DNA of 64,000 bases, from assembly GCA_022266195.1 (NCBI GenBank), contig WHVY01000003.1, positions 12,524,001-12,588,000 on the forward strand, given 5' to 3'. This document shows positions 47,701 to 56,487 of this stretch, one piece after another (the stretch's first letter is position 1; each line of letters opens with the position of its first letter). Below the pieces are notes generated by a model. The model ran no database searches and had not been told where the DNA came from. It saw nothing but the letters and a program-made list of their open reading frames with translations. A program made the translations under genes and the position numbers. This DNA is from Tetranychus cinnabarinus. Its lineage: Eukaryota; Arthropoda; Arachnida; Trombidiformes; Tetranychidae.

Positions 47701-50700
47701 AGAGGACCTCTTTTGTTGGCCTGACAAACGGCGCATTTTTTAACATAGTCATTGATATGTGTGGTCATTTTAGGCCAATAATATTTGGCTGTTATTTTCT
47801 CATAAGTTCGCTGAAAACCAACATGTCCAGAAAGAACATCATCGTGATAGGCTTGAATAATTTGTTGTCTTAAGTTTGATGGTACTACTATGTTCCAACT
47901 GGTCTCATAAGGTCTTTTAACTATTCGATAAACGATCCCTTCATCTATTTTATATCTTTCCAATTTTCTTTGGGTTTTTATTGGTTTTACTGCTTTATTT
48001 TCAATTTCACATTTTAAACTCCTAATATAAGGATCGTTTTCTTGTTCAGTTTTTAATTGTTCATTTTGTAAAACGTTTTGCATAGTTAAAAATGCAAATA
48101 ACCTTTCATCGTCGTCTATTTTAGCTTCTTCATTTTCTTCGACGTCAGGGTATCTAGATAAAGCATCGCAATCTTTGTGATGTTTTCCTGACTTATAGGT
48201 TATCTTGAAGTTGAACTGCTGAAGTAATAACGAATACCTTAGTAATCTGGGAGGCAATTTTCGTTTGGACTGAAGAAAACATAAACTGCAGTGATCTGTA
48301 AATATTTCAAACTCGATTCCATCCAGATAAGGTCTAAACTTATCAATTGCGTAAATAATTGCGCAACATTCTTTATCACTTATTGCATAGTTAAGTTCAG
48401 CTCCACGTAATAAACGACTTGAAAAAGCTACAGGTTTCCATTGTTTCTCAGTTTCCTGTAATAAAATTGCCCCTACTCCGTAATGACAAGCATCACATCG
48501 TAGTTGAGTTGGCTTATTAGGGTCATAATGCATTAGTACGGGTGGATTGATCATTTTACTTTTGATTAGATCAAAAGCCTTTTGTTGTTCTGCTTCCCAT
48601 TTGAAACCAATGTCCTTTTTAGTTAAATCTGTTAGTGGTTTAGCAAGAGTTGCAAACCCTTCAATAAACTTTCTAAAATAAGAGCAAAGTGCGACAAATG
48701 CTCTGACATCTGTTAGATTTAAAGGCACTGGATAATTCTTAATTGCCTTTAATTTGTTCTCATCTGGGTATTGACCTTCTCTAGTAACTAAATGTCCTAG
48801 ATAAAGAATCTCAGATTTACCAAAGAAACACTTAGTTGGTTTCAAAGTAAGATGAGCTGACCTCAATCGCTCAAACACAAGCTTCAAATGATCTAAATGT
48901 TCATCAAATAATTTTGAAAAAATAATAACATCATCAATGTAGACTAAAACACATTTATATTTTAGTCCAGCAATAACTCTGTCCATTAATCGTTGAAAAG
49001 TTGCAGGTGCACATGATAATCCAAAAGGCATTACTGTAAATTCATAAAGACCGTCTTGTGTTACGAATGCGGTCTTTTCTTGATCTTTAGGATCCATGGC
49101 TATTTGGTAATAACCACTTTTTAAATCTAGTAAACTAAAATATTGTGCACCTTGCAAACAATCCAAAGCCAATTGAATGTCAGGTAAAGGATAAACATCC
49201 TTTTTTGTTATTGCATTTAGTTTCCGATAATCAACACAGAAGCGTTTGTCCCCCGTTTTCTTATCAACTATGACAATGGGTGATGCCCATGGTGAGTTAG
49301 AAGGCACGACAAAACCTTCTTCAATAAGTTCATTAATCATTGTTTGAGCTAAATCCCTTTTAGCAGGAGAAAGCCTGTAAGGAGGTTGATGAATAGGCGG
49401 GTTCTCTTCTGTGTTGATTTGATGTTGAACCAAATGAGTGCAACCTAATTTATCATTTGGAAATGAAAAAACATCTCTATAATCTTGGATTAAGTTCAAC
49501 ATGCAAATAGATTGTTCTTTAGTTAGACTTTCATCAAGGTTGAACTTCTCATTTGATTTTACTTCAACTTGATTAGTCACAAGGTTGACGACTTGAGTCT
49601 CTACTTGGCTTTCATCTTCACTGACGTCTGATTCTTCCCATGAGTCTGGCAAGGATTCACTTTCTTCTTCTTCTTCAGTGTAAGGGTTAACCTCAATAGT
49701 TTCACCTTGTCTAGCTTTTTCTCCTTCACCATGTCCTATGTAAACACTCTTTTGCCTTATTCCTAAATATAAATCAGCTTCCCATGAAACGTCTTGGCCT
49801 AATAATATTTCAATATTTGCTGGCAAGTAATCAACTACCAGTACTGTTGTCTCAATTGCCAAGTCTTTATTTTCTCCTTTTAAATTTAGAATGACATCTA
49901 CTTGTCCTACTGGAGAGATAGGAATATTGCAAGCAGTGTCAGTTAAAGGACCCTGATAGTATTCAGGATTCTTGCCAATTGAATTTGCTACTTTTCTTGT
50001 GATTATGGTTACGTCAGAACCAGTATCAACCAAAGCTTGAAACTTCTTTGATTCAATTTCAATATTCATAAAGATAAATTTTCCTTCAGCAAGAGATGCA
50101 TAAAAGGTTAACATCATACTTAATGATGGAGTTTGCGTTGCTAAATTAACTACTTTAGGTTTAGTCCACCTATTATTTTGTTGATTCATAGTTTGATTGG
50201 ATCTGTAATTCATATTTTGAACTTGATTCGATTGACCCATGCCATTGTTACCTTGTCTTTGCTTTTCATCATAAATTCTTTTTCTACAATACTTGTAAAC
50301 ATGTCCTAATTTCTTACAATAGTTGCACTCGACTGGCCTTTGAGTTGGGTTAGTATTGAGTCTAGAAGGGTTTTGAATTGTCATTGAAGTTAATCTTTCA
50401 TTCATTACTTCAACTGACTTTCTTAAATCACTGAAAACCTTTTCTAAACTCGTTTTATCCATTAACCCTTGTTCATTCACTTGCCTTTCATGAGTGCTTT
50501 CTGCAATATTAGCTCTTTGTAATAGAGCTGAAACGTCTTTTATTTCAAATTGATCTATGTATTGTAGAAGTTCAGGTAACAACCCTCTTAAAATATGTCT
50601 TAGGACTTGTGGTTCTGGCATCTTAGAATCAACTCTTTTACAAAGTTCTTGTTTTTTCAATATATAATTAGCAACAGATTCTCCTTTTTCTTGTTTACAA

Positions 50701-51104
50701 TCATATAATCTTGTTTCAATTATTGATCTATAGTCAGCCCTACATAAATCTCTGACCATCATTTGTTTCAAATCATAATAAGTTTTAGGTGCCTCAGGAT
50801 TATCTGGACTAGCATAACTAACGTACCATCGTCTAGCAGTTCCATCAAGGTATTGAGCTATTCCCTTCAGTCTATCCTTATCACTCCATCCTACTGCTGT
50901 TGTTTCATATTCGTATCTTTCAAACCAATCAATTAAATCTTCCTTTCTATCATAGTAAAGAGTCTTAATATTGTTAGGTTCATTGAAATTTTCAGCAATA
51001 GTGGCGATTAAATGTCTAGGCTCACTACCCTCATTATTTGGTTGACTTGCTGACTGAGTAGACTTATCACTTATCTTGAAAAACTTCTTTGGTTGAGTTG
51101 CCAT
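44736..51104 (-). CDS. Gag-Pol-Env polyprotein in a single frame (2122 aa)
   Basis: Domains in order: Gag (1-250) with zinc knuckle CNYCKKLGHVYKYC (260-273); protease with LVDTGSD (358-364); reverse transcriptase (about 600-770) with VLVYIDDV (YIDD 722-725); RNase H (about 865-990, including a TDHCS motif); integrase with the HHCC zinc site (about 1087-1127) and Asp1156, Asp1215 and Glu1251 (DX58DX35E); a GPY/F-like KGPYVV near 1390. Env starts near 1450: hydrophobic leader (1461-1478), KRRTKR cleavage site (1695-1700) followed by a Gly/Ala/Val-rich fusion-peptide-like segment, a heptad-like helical region (about 1735-1783), many Cys and N-glycosylation sites, and a TM helix near 2057-2080. 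All parts are in one open frame with no stop or shift. How Gag is made in excess, and how Env is released, is not evident. A TTGTTGTTCAG acceptor-like site at 46740 could serve an env mRNA. Confidence 0.96.
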   Translation of the reverse strand: MATQPKKFFKISDKSTQSASQPNNEGSEPRHLIATIAENFNEPNNIKTLYYDRKEDLIDWFERYEYETTAVGWSDKDRLKGIAQYLDGTARRWYVSYASPDNPEAPKTYYDLKQMMVRDLCRADYRSIIETRLYDCKQEKGESVANYILKKQELCKRVDSKMPEPQVLRHILRGLLPELLQYIDQFEIKDVSALLQRANIAESTHERQVNEQGLMDKTSLEKVFSDLRKSVEVMNERLTSMTIQNPSRLNTNPTQRPVECNYCKKLGHVYKYCRKRIYDEKQRQGNNGMGQSNQVQNMNYRSNQTMNQQNNRWTKPKVVNLATQTPSLSMMLTFYASLAEGKFIFMNIEIESKKFQALVDTGSDVTIITRKVANSIGKNPEYYQGPLTDTACNIPISPVGQVDVILNLKGENKDLAIETTVLVVDYLPANIEILLGQDVSWEADLYLGIRQKSVYIGHGEGEKARQGETIEVNPYTEEEEESESLPDSWEESDVSEDESQVETQVVNLVTNQVEVKSNEKFNLDESLTKEQSICMLNLIQDYRDVFSFPNDKLGCTHLVQHQINTEENPPIHQPPYRLSPAKRDLAQTMINELIEEGFVVPSNSPWASPIVIVDKKTGDKRFCVDYRKLNAITKKDVYPLPDIQLALDCLQGAQYFSLLDLKSGYYQIAMDPKDQEKTAFVTQDGLYEFTVMPFGLSCAPATFQRLMDRVIAGLKYKCVLVYIDDVIIFSKLFDEHLDHLKLVFERLRSAHLTLKPTKCFFGKSEILYLGHLVTREGQYPDENKLKAIKNYPVPLNLTDVRAFVALCSYFRKFIEGFATLAKPLTDLTKKDIGFKWEAEQQKAFDLIKSKMINPPVLMHYDPNKPTQLRCDACHYGVGAILLQETEKQWKPVAFSSRLLRGAELNYAISDKECCAIIYAIDKFRPYLDGIEFEIFTDHCSLCFLQSKRKLPPRLLRYSLLLQQFNFKITYKSGKHHKDCDALSRYPDVEENEEAKIDDDERLFAFLTMQNVLQNEQLKTEQENDPYIRSLKCEIENKAVKPIKTQRKLERYKIDEGIVYRIVKRPYETSWNIVVPSNLRQQIIQAYHDDVLSGHVGFQRTYEKITAKYYWPKMTTHINDYVKKCAVCQANKRGPLMLEAPLQSITSSHPFEKIGIDMLGPLPLSAGKQYIIVCTDYFTRWAETRSTKNQKATTIARFIIEQIMSRHGSPKIIISDQGRYFISKIIKEINYFLKTDHYLSSPYHPQTNGLVEKTNQTLTRMITHYVQENPRWDLVLPMITFAYNTANNTSTKASPFYLIYGREPKLPIDVAIERQQKPSNPYSVNKYVTFVEEQWPQIREMAINFTNSAKESQKFRHDRDKDFEFFREGDKVMLKNDLKETKFSPLFKGPYVVEKRIGETTYEIRNLGEKADKKKAHIHRLKKYYEPDKPNGSTTGRRVTRSMTGNHREKKKSCCSGENAKTLLCLLLILNLFPSHFAFSIAPFINWKNSNKPIVKGQITHNIMIAIKAPCPEIKILTSRQLGIASDDNEPDVQDPLLCPTDFTCLALTPNGTLKLLKTERPFNQIQIIDKNQRMAIAQSCILSPNTNCAISSKNACLTPNGDHYVAKFEEETAYCYNEKRNLTTECEECTVSTPKDCPVCPVCSILQSRVIDCAVSSPPELLSDIKNLQRITDQVCQQTTETSVFQPLSKLCPVKRRTKRVGPLVALGIYVAVTSIVGVISSTLPAYNLWTNMEQDDAIDKIWEDLDNKFKQDQNLINAIQNLTSNQQKLANEMKKMHDRMDTYFKYSPLSLLATSKTMIELSSIKSKLELAERDVKNKRLSDQFLKIFNITLECGADCPTEMATDFNCEFEKRNGTSRLKIKFDSPVIDTNKIIYRADPFRLIHHNETHYCNKVYRGPKYVIWRNNSICPFNPEDIENEDNLIINPDDNDCIDSDDKTLDEFWKTENCTEKIKRADVQIKVANEELYIYCFNTNITIFDITKPCPIYPFRITKDTVFTIGKTFYNVTHLKMTINATETLKINLLLSPTMSSFELKPIVIERFDAVNFVRRHSSNPLVQLIGVTGLMSFISLLCLLIGCKIRNRRTTYVQPNRKTQNFVGLVTRGTIIKAKNPKSYNVDHLY

Positions 51105-52080
51105 TTTGTTTTAATTGATTTGGGATGGATGTATTATAAATATTAAGTCAGGTAATTATAATTAATGAGTTGTTGTGCTGTAAGAATCATATGGTAAACG
51201 ATAGTTATAGAATTTTTTCAATTAAACATAAATATATTGAATCAATAAATCATATTTATGACAACTAATAGGTTAAACAGTTAAATGTATTTTGAGCAGA
51301 TCAAGTGAATAGAAGTAAAATCCATATAATGATTACAACTTTTATACAGAAGCGTATAATTTTCAGTTCTAGTAACATAATAACAGCCAGTAGTCAAAAT
51401 GATTTTTAAATTCAAGGAACCGGTAATCTAATAAGATTAAATCAATTTAGTAGTAATTAATTTTTTTTTAATGCTTACGATATTCACATAAGTTGTAAAG
51501 ATTAAATGAGTATATCAACAGAATATCAATAACCAGTATAAAGTGTTAATGTAGTTGAATCAATCACAAAGATGGATGTGTTGTAATTGTTAATTGATCG
51601 GAAAATGATCAAATACAATATCTTTAAATGAACCATTATAACCATTAATTTATAACGACCAAATTTCATATCTGGTATTTATAGACAACAGAGACTTGAT
51701 TCAATTTACGATTTTCATTTTGTATTTCCTAAAGCACAGGAAAAATTTGTTTCTCTCTTTTTATGTATAATTTGTTTATCTTAAGTTTTAACTTTCATCA
51801 AATCATTGTTTGTTTACTTTTGGTTTTTTTTTTTAAAACAATATACAAATTTGAGCAAAGATTTTAAAATGTTGCATCACTGCGATGCATCTAATTCATG
51901 CAATGAGAATAAACATTAAATTTTAGAAAAGAAAATATCTTACTTTTTGTTTGAGAGAGAGGTATACGTTTGTTATATATTGATAGTCTACTGTCCAACG
52001 CTAAATCGCCCAAATAAAGGTGACATCGAGTAAAACACAATTCACTTTTCACTAGGATAAGTGGTGAGATCACTAGGTGC

Positions 52081-52099
52081 GATCGCTATAGTAGCGATC
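52081..52099 (-). repeat. Perfect 8-bp-stem hairpin beside the primer-binding site
   Basis: GATCGCTA-TAG-TAGCGATC, directly downstream of and overlapping the end of the PBS region on the minus strand. Such inverted repeats beside the PBS occur in retroviral RNAs and aid initiation of reverse transcription; that role here is inferred. Confidence 0.7.
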
Positions 52100-52114
52100 C
52101 TGGCAAGATCGCCA
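52096..52114 (-). promoter_or_regulatory. Primer-binding site
   Basis: Minus strand: LTR end CCCA, spacer AT, then TGGCGATCTTGCCAGGATC. It starts with TGG, complementary to a tRNA 3' CCA. The implied acceptor end ..GATCGCCA resembles arginine-type tRNAs; the primer tRNA was not identified. Confidence 0.75.
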
Positions 52115-52116
52115 AT

Positions 52117-52403
52117 TGGGAAAAATCACCAGCTTTAAATGAATTTCACTGATTATATAAAAAACTGTTCACTTTTAATTTAAACATAACTAAGTTGGTG
52201 ATGTTACAACGGGGTCTTACTAACTACTTTTCTTACAATTTATTATATTTTATATATTTTTTCCATCCTCATCTTCATCATCATTATCATCATCATCTTC
52301 ATTTTGTGCTTAGTGCACAAGCTAAAAATGTCACCCTGAAGGTGACCTGTCGCCTATTTTGAGAGTTGGCAAGATAAACTTGCCAACTCTCTTATTTTTA
52401 GCA
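52117..52403 (-). repeat. 5' LTR (287 bp)
   Basis: Same sequence as 43350-43636, by eye without differences. It carries the TATA box and AATAAA, so it is the promoter of the element. Confidence 0.95.
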
Positions 52404-54460
52404 ACACCGAAAGCTACTTTGCGCTAATTGCTATTATTATTTAATTCATGCCAATGTAAGATTAAGAAGATGCTAAACTTTAGTCAAATTACAGAGCAAT
52501 TAAAATTTTGACTCTCATAATTTTTGAAACAGCAACAAACCAGTCAAAATACATGTAATTATACATGAACATGTAACTTGCTTGAACGATCAAGGTTATT
52601 TTGAGCAACGAACTTTGCAACGAAAGATTCTTCAAATGTTGAGCTCAAGTAAAAGTTATCAATACTTCAAGCAATCTATTTTATGTTGAATTCAACTTTT
52701 ATAGTTATGAGCCATTAATGTACATTAATTACGAAAATTACAAGCCCTTGTAATATTTATATTGATTGGTAACTGATTTGAATGTTTTGTGCACAATTTG
52801 ATGTTCTGAAGACTTTTCATTTGTTTCATTTCATTCGTCAGACAATCAACTGGAAACGAATAGAATATGATAACAGAATTATTTGTTTCTTCAGAATAAT
52901 TTTGTTCAATTTTTATTGTCAATATTCATATTTATTGCTGCTTTGTTCAGTGATTCTTGTCATCGCATCTTTAAAATGAAGTTTAATCAGATTGAAAACT
53001 TTGCACAAAATATTAGGAAAACCCTGAATGAACAGACAAAAGAGTTGAAACTAGCACGTGCAAGTGATTCCAAGTTTTTACATTTAATTAATAGCTACTG
53101 GAAGCATTAATGTAGTTTCAACTGAATTAATTGCAGTTTAGATAAATAGACTTTAGTCTTTATATGAATGACACTTTGATCTTTCTCGTTTGAGTTTGAG
53201 ATAAAAATTAAAGATGAATTACTTTCAGTACAAGGTTGATGATGAAAAATGAAATGAATTAAATTAGCTGGGCTTAAATGGTCAAACAGATGAACTTGTC
53301 TTGTCTATTAACCTGTGGAGTTAAGTTGAGTGGAAGAAACCTGGATAAGATGTTAGTAAATGAAATGCTGAGAGCAACTGTTGAAACATTTAGACTGGTT
53401 TTAAACTGAATTCAGCCTTTCTTTTGTCATTTCAATTTGACAAGGTCATAACAATATAAGTTGAATATTGATTACTGATTGGATGATTGATAGTTTAACC
53501 AGAACTTCAAGTCAATTTGTATTACTGTTTCAAAAGTCAGTTAATGAAAGTTTATAAAAATATAATTTCAAGCTTTTAATGTGATAGAATGAAAAAATAA
53601 AGTAAAATCTTGAAAAACGATCAAATAGATCGGTTGCTTTGATTAACATACTGAGCAATAACACTTGATGCCTTGAGGCAATAACTTGCCAGGGCAACAA
53701 ATGAAAGTGAAAGTGAGGATAAAAAATAATAATGAAATCAGGTCTTGTGTACATAGAAGGACCACTTTTTGGTGATAATAATTGGTTAAACTTGAAGATC
53801 AACTCAATCATCTGATTAAACTAGATTAATACAATGAGAGAGGTTGAAGTAAGACAATTATGGTTAATATCTTTGATCGGGTGTGGTTGCATCCATTGAT
53901 GTTGTGATCAGGATGATGTTCAGGTTGATGATGCTTTACCTTCAATGATGCTCAGTACTTTCCTCTCGCCATCATTTTGATGGACTGAATAAGGAGAGAG
54001 AGAGAGAGAGAGAACAGAAGATCCTGAGGCGATTTTCCCACGGCTTGATGAAAAATGGGGCCTTCTGATCATCATTATCATCTTCTTACATAAACTTAAG
54101 ATCAAATTCTAGGCACGAAAATTAAGGATTACATTCCTAGTTATTCCTCTCTTTGCTCTCGGATAATTTTTGAAACTTGAATATCCAGTAAACAGTAAGA
54201 AAGAAGGAAGGAAATATTCACTGAAAGGATCAGACGTGGTTCACTCAGGTATACACATGATTCCTCTGTGTGTTTTTTGTTGGGTGGAGATAAAATGATG
54301 AGAGAAAGAGAGAGAATGAAGAAGAAGGTCGAGGTGGACTGAAAACATCTTCAATTGTCACTGGACTTTATCTTCATTTCTCCCTTTTTCTCTCCCTTCT
54401 CCTCTGCCACTCTTAGCCCTCAATCTACCTCTCTAAGCCTCACTCTCTCTGGGTCAGAAT
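52404..54460. other. Intergenic, no gene seen
   Basis: Only short frames without family features. A (GA)n microsatellite lies at 53994-54014. Purine-rich then CT-rich tracts (54290-54450) lead into the promoter of the next gene. Confidence 0.5.
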
Positions 54461-54470
54461 TATATAAAAG
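54461..54470 (+). promoter_or_regulatory. TATA box of the Tyr-rich secreted protein gene
   Basis: TATATAAAAG, with a likely start within 54491-54502 (CATCTTCAGCTC) and a CT-rich tract just upstream. Confidence 0.75.
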
Positions 54471-54589
54471 AGTCAACTCGATCATATTCAAATCATCTTC
54501 AGCTCAATCGTCCAACGATCACAGTTAATTTCAAAACTCAACTTTCTCTTGCTTCAACGCTCAACCCAACTCAAACCCTCAAACTCAAA

Positions 54590-54952
54590 ATGATGGTAAG
54601 TTTTATCATTGATATTATTTCATTAAACTGATTCCTTGTTTACCAAAAACTAATCTGAATTTTGTTTTCCCTTTAGTCAAAAGTTGTTATCCTCTTCGCC
54701 CTCTTCGCCTGTGCTTTAGCCGGTGCCGTCTACAGCCCAGCTTACGCTACCTACAGCCCATACGCCAGCTACGCTTACACTCCAAGCTACACTCCAGCCT
54801 ACACCGCTTCCTACAACCCAGGTTACTACGGCAGCTACTACGGATCCTATGCTCCAGCCTGGAACTACGGATCTTACTATGGAACTCCAGCTTATGGCTA
54901 TGGATATGCTTACTCTCCATACACTTCTTACTCAACCATCCTTAAGAAGTAA
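54590..54952 (+). CDS. Small secreted Tyr/Ser/Ala/Pro-rich structural protein (cuticle-like)
   Basis: Two exons: 54590-54595 (Met-Met only) and 54677-54952; 93 aa. After the signal peptide (KVVILFALFACALAGA) the mature chain is almost wholly Tyr, Ser, Pro, Ala, Gly and Thr. Short imperfect repeats of the type YxPAY/SPYxSY and GSYYGSY run to a terminal LKK. Tyr-rich chains of this sort can be cross-linked by oxidation in cuticle, eggshell or adhesive; the tissue is unknown. Codons end mostly in C (TAC, GCC, AGC), unlike neighbouring genes, which suggests high expression. A strong TATA upstream and AATAAA at 55269 complete a compact gene. Confidence 0.87.
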
Positions 54953-55279
54953 ACTGTCCAACTGTTTCCTCAACCGGCCTCAATCAATGGGATTTTCATG
55001 TTAATCCTTGCGATTTCCCTTCTGATCGATCTCTTCTTTTGTTCCAACTTATAAACTCACTACATTCGCCACGCACAAAACGGTTTGTTCATTTTTCTCG
55101 TCAGACAGTTTAGTTTTCTTTACACACAAAACAAATCACTTGTTAGTTCAAAACGAAAACAAAAACAAAACAAAAATGTTGACATTATTTGGCAGAACTA
55201 TTTTTATTCTTCGTCTCGAAAACAACATCTTCGAATTGTAATGTCGTTCTAACAGTTTGATCATTCACAATAAAAAATT

Positions 55280-56487
55280 GTTCACAAAAACAAAAAAAAA
55301 GTTTCCTTTAATTTTGTTCTCAATCGCTCAACCAATTCAAATAACATCGATATTATTATTAAAAATGGTTTCATCAGCAACTATAAAGTAAATCTAAAAA
55401 AATCAAATTCGGAATGATTTATTAAAAGATAGTGAAGCGATTAAAAATCCGTGAAAAATTGAAGCTGTCATAGTGATTGAAAGAGACGAATTCATGATTC
55501 TACTGTTAAAACTTTTAACAGATGGAAGGTGTCAATTCATTGTTTTTAACAATTTAATTAACTAGCATAAACGAGTAATTCAACGTTTCAATTTCAACAG
55601 TCATATAATCCTTTTTCACTTCAATCATCATTAATCTAACTTTTAATGACAACTTTAGTCAAAACCTGTTAACGCTTGTTTATATTTTATGCTTGGTTGC
55701 CTCTCAATATTAAGTAAATAAGGTAATTAACAAGTAATTTTTTGCTTGCAAATCAAACACGAAGTGACAGAAAATTAGTAAATCATCTTCGATTCTTTAG
55801 ATTTTTGCCATGAAATATCAATTTGATTTTAAGGTTGATAATTAACTGAAAAGTGAAAGTTAGCCTTTTTTCAGTCATATGATGAAAAAACAAAAAAAAC
55901 GATGTGATGAAAAAATGCCAAATAAAGAGATCTGATTAAGTTTAATGAAAAAGCTGGATTTATTAAACTCTGATCAAAATTTCAAGTATAAAAATAAGAT
56001 TTGAATGATCGAAAGATCCCAGTTAAACATCTCGATTGTAAATCATGTCATACGTAATAATACATTAAAGCATCGTGTACGTTAACATGTACCTTAAACA
56101 TCACAATGGTAACGTAAATCTCTTAGCCTTTTCTCAGCCGGTCACACCTACAGGTTACCCCTTTTAAAAATTTTAGTCAAGGATAACGATTTATCAATTA
56201 TTTCTTAATAATTATGACTGGGAAAACACTAATTGTATTTTTTGTTGTTTTTCGCATTCTCTTTACTATAGCTTTAGCTTCAGCTTTACATAGCCTACAG
56301 CCAGATTTGACCATGGATTGAAATCGAGATGAAAAAACTGCATTATTCTAGAAAATCCTCTGACGCAATGGATGCAAGCTTCATCACGATGTGTAAGTAA
56401 TTATCATTAAGAAATTCACTTCTTTGATGTTCGTGGCCTCTGTCTGTGAGTGCATTGAACGATTTGGACTGGACAGCAAGTAGATTA
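55280..56487. other. Intergenic, no gene seen
   Basis: AT-rich, between the Tyr-rich gene and the last exon of RNPC3. No coding frame or repeat was recognised. Confidence 0.45.

Larger units (their letters stand above)
51105..52116 (-). other. 5' leader of the LTR element
   Basis: About 1 kb, AT-rich, between the PBS and the gag start, the expected place for splice donor and packaging signals. GTAAGA at 51942 (after AAAAA) and GTAAGC near 51475 on the minus strand are donor-like. A 60-codon upstream frame (52073-51891) has no recognisable features. Confidence 0.6.
43350..52403 (-). mobile_element. Complete env-bearing Ty3/gypsy-type LTR retroelement with two accessory ORFs
   Basis: 9054 bp in minus orientation: 5' LTR 52403-52117, 3' LTR 43636-43350, target duplication ACAC on both sides (43346-43349, 52404-52407). 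The LTRs begin TG and end CA and look identical over 287 bp, which implies a recent insertion. A PBS starts two bases inside the 5' LTR; a purine tract (GAGAGGGGGAAAA) abuts the 3' LTR. A roughly 1-kb leader is followed by one gag-pol-env frame (51104-44736) and two small paralogous ORFs. No stop or frameshift was seen in any of these, so the copy may be active. Layout and the DX58DX35E integrase with a GPY/F-like motif point to Ty3/gypsy (Metaviridae, errantivirus-like lifestyle), but the clade is not resolved here. Confidence 0.95.

Noticed and set aside
51891..52073. 60-codon frame in the retroelement leader
   Set aside because: Short, no motifs; splicing from the internal GTAAGA to the accessory acceptors would not keep its frame with their ATG frames. 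At most a uORF.
54723..55004. Thr/Leu/Pro-rich 93-aa open frame
   Set aside because: It is the +1 frame over the Tyr-rich secreted protein; its composition is the mechanical result of the repeat codons.
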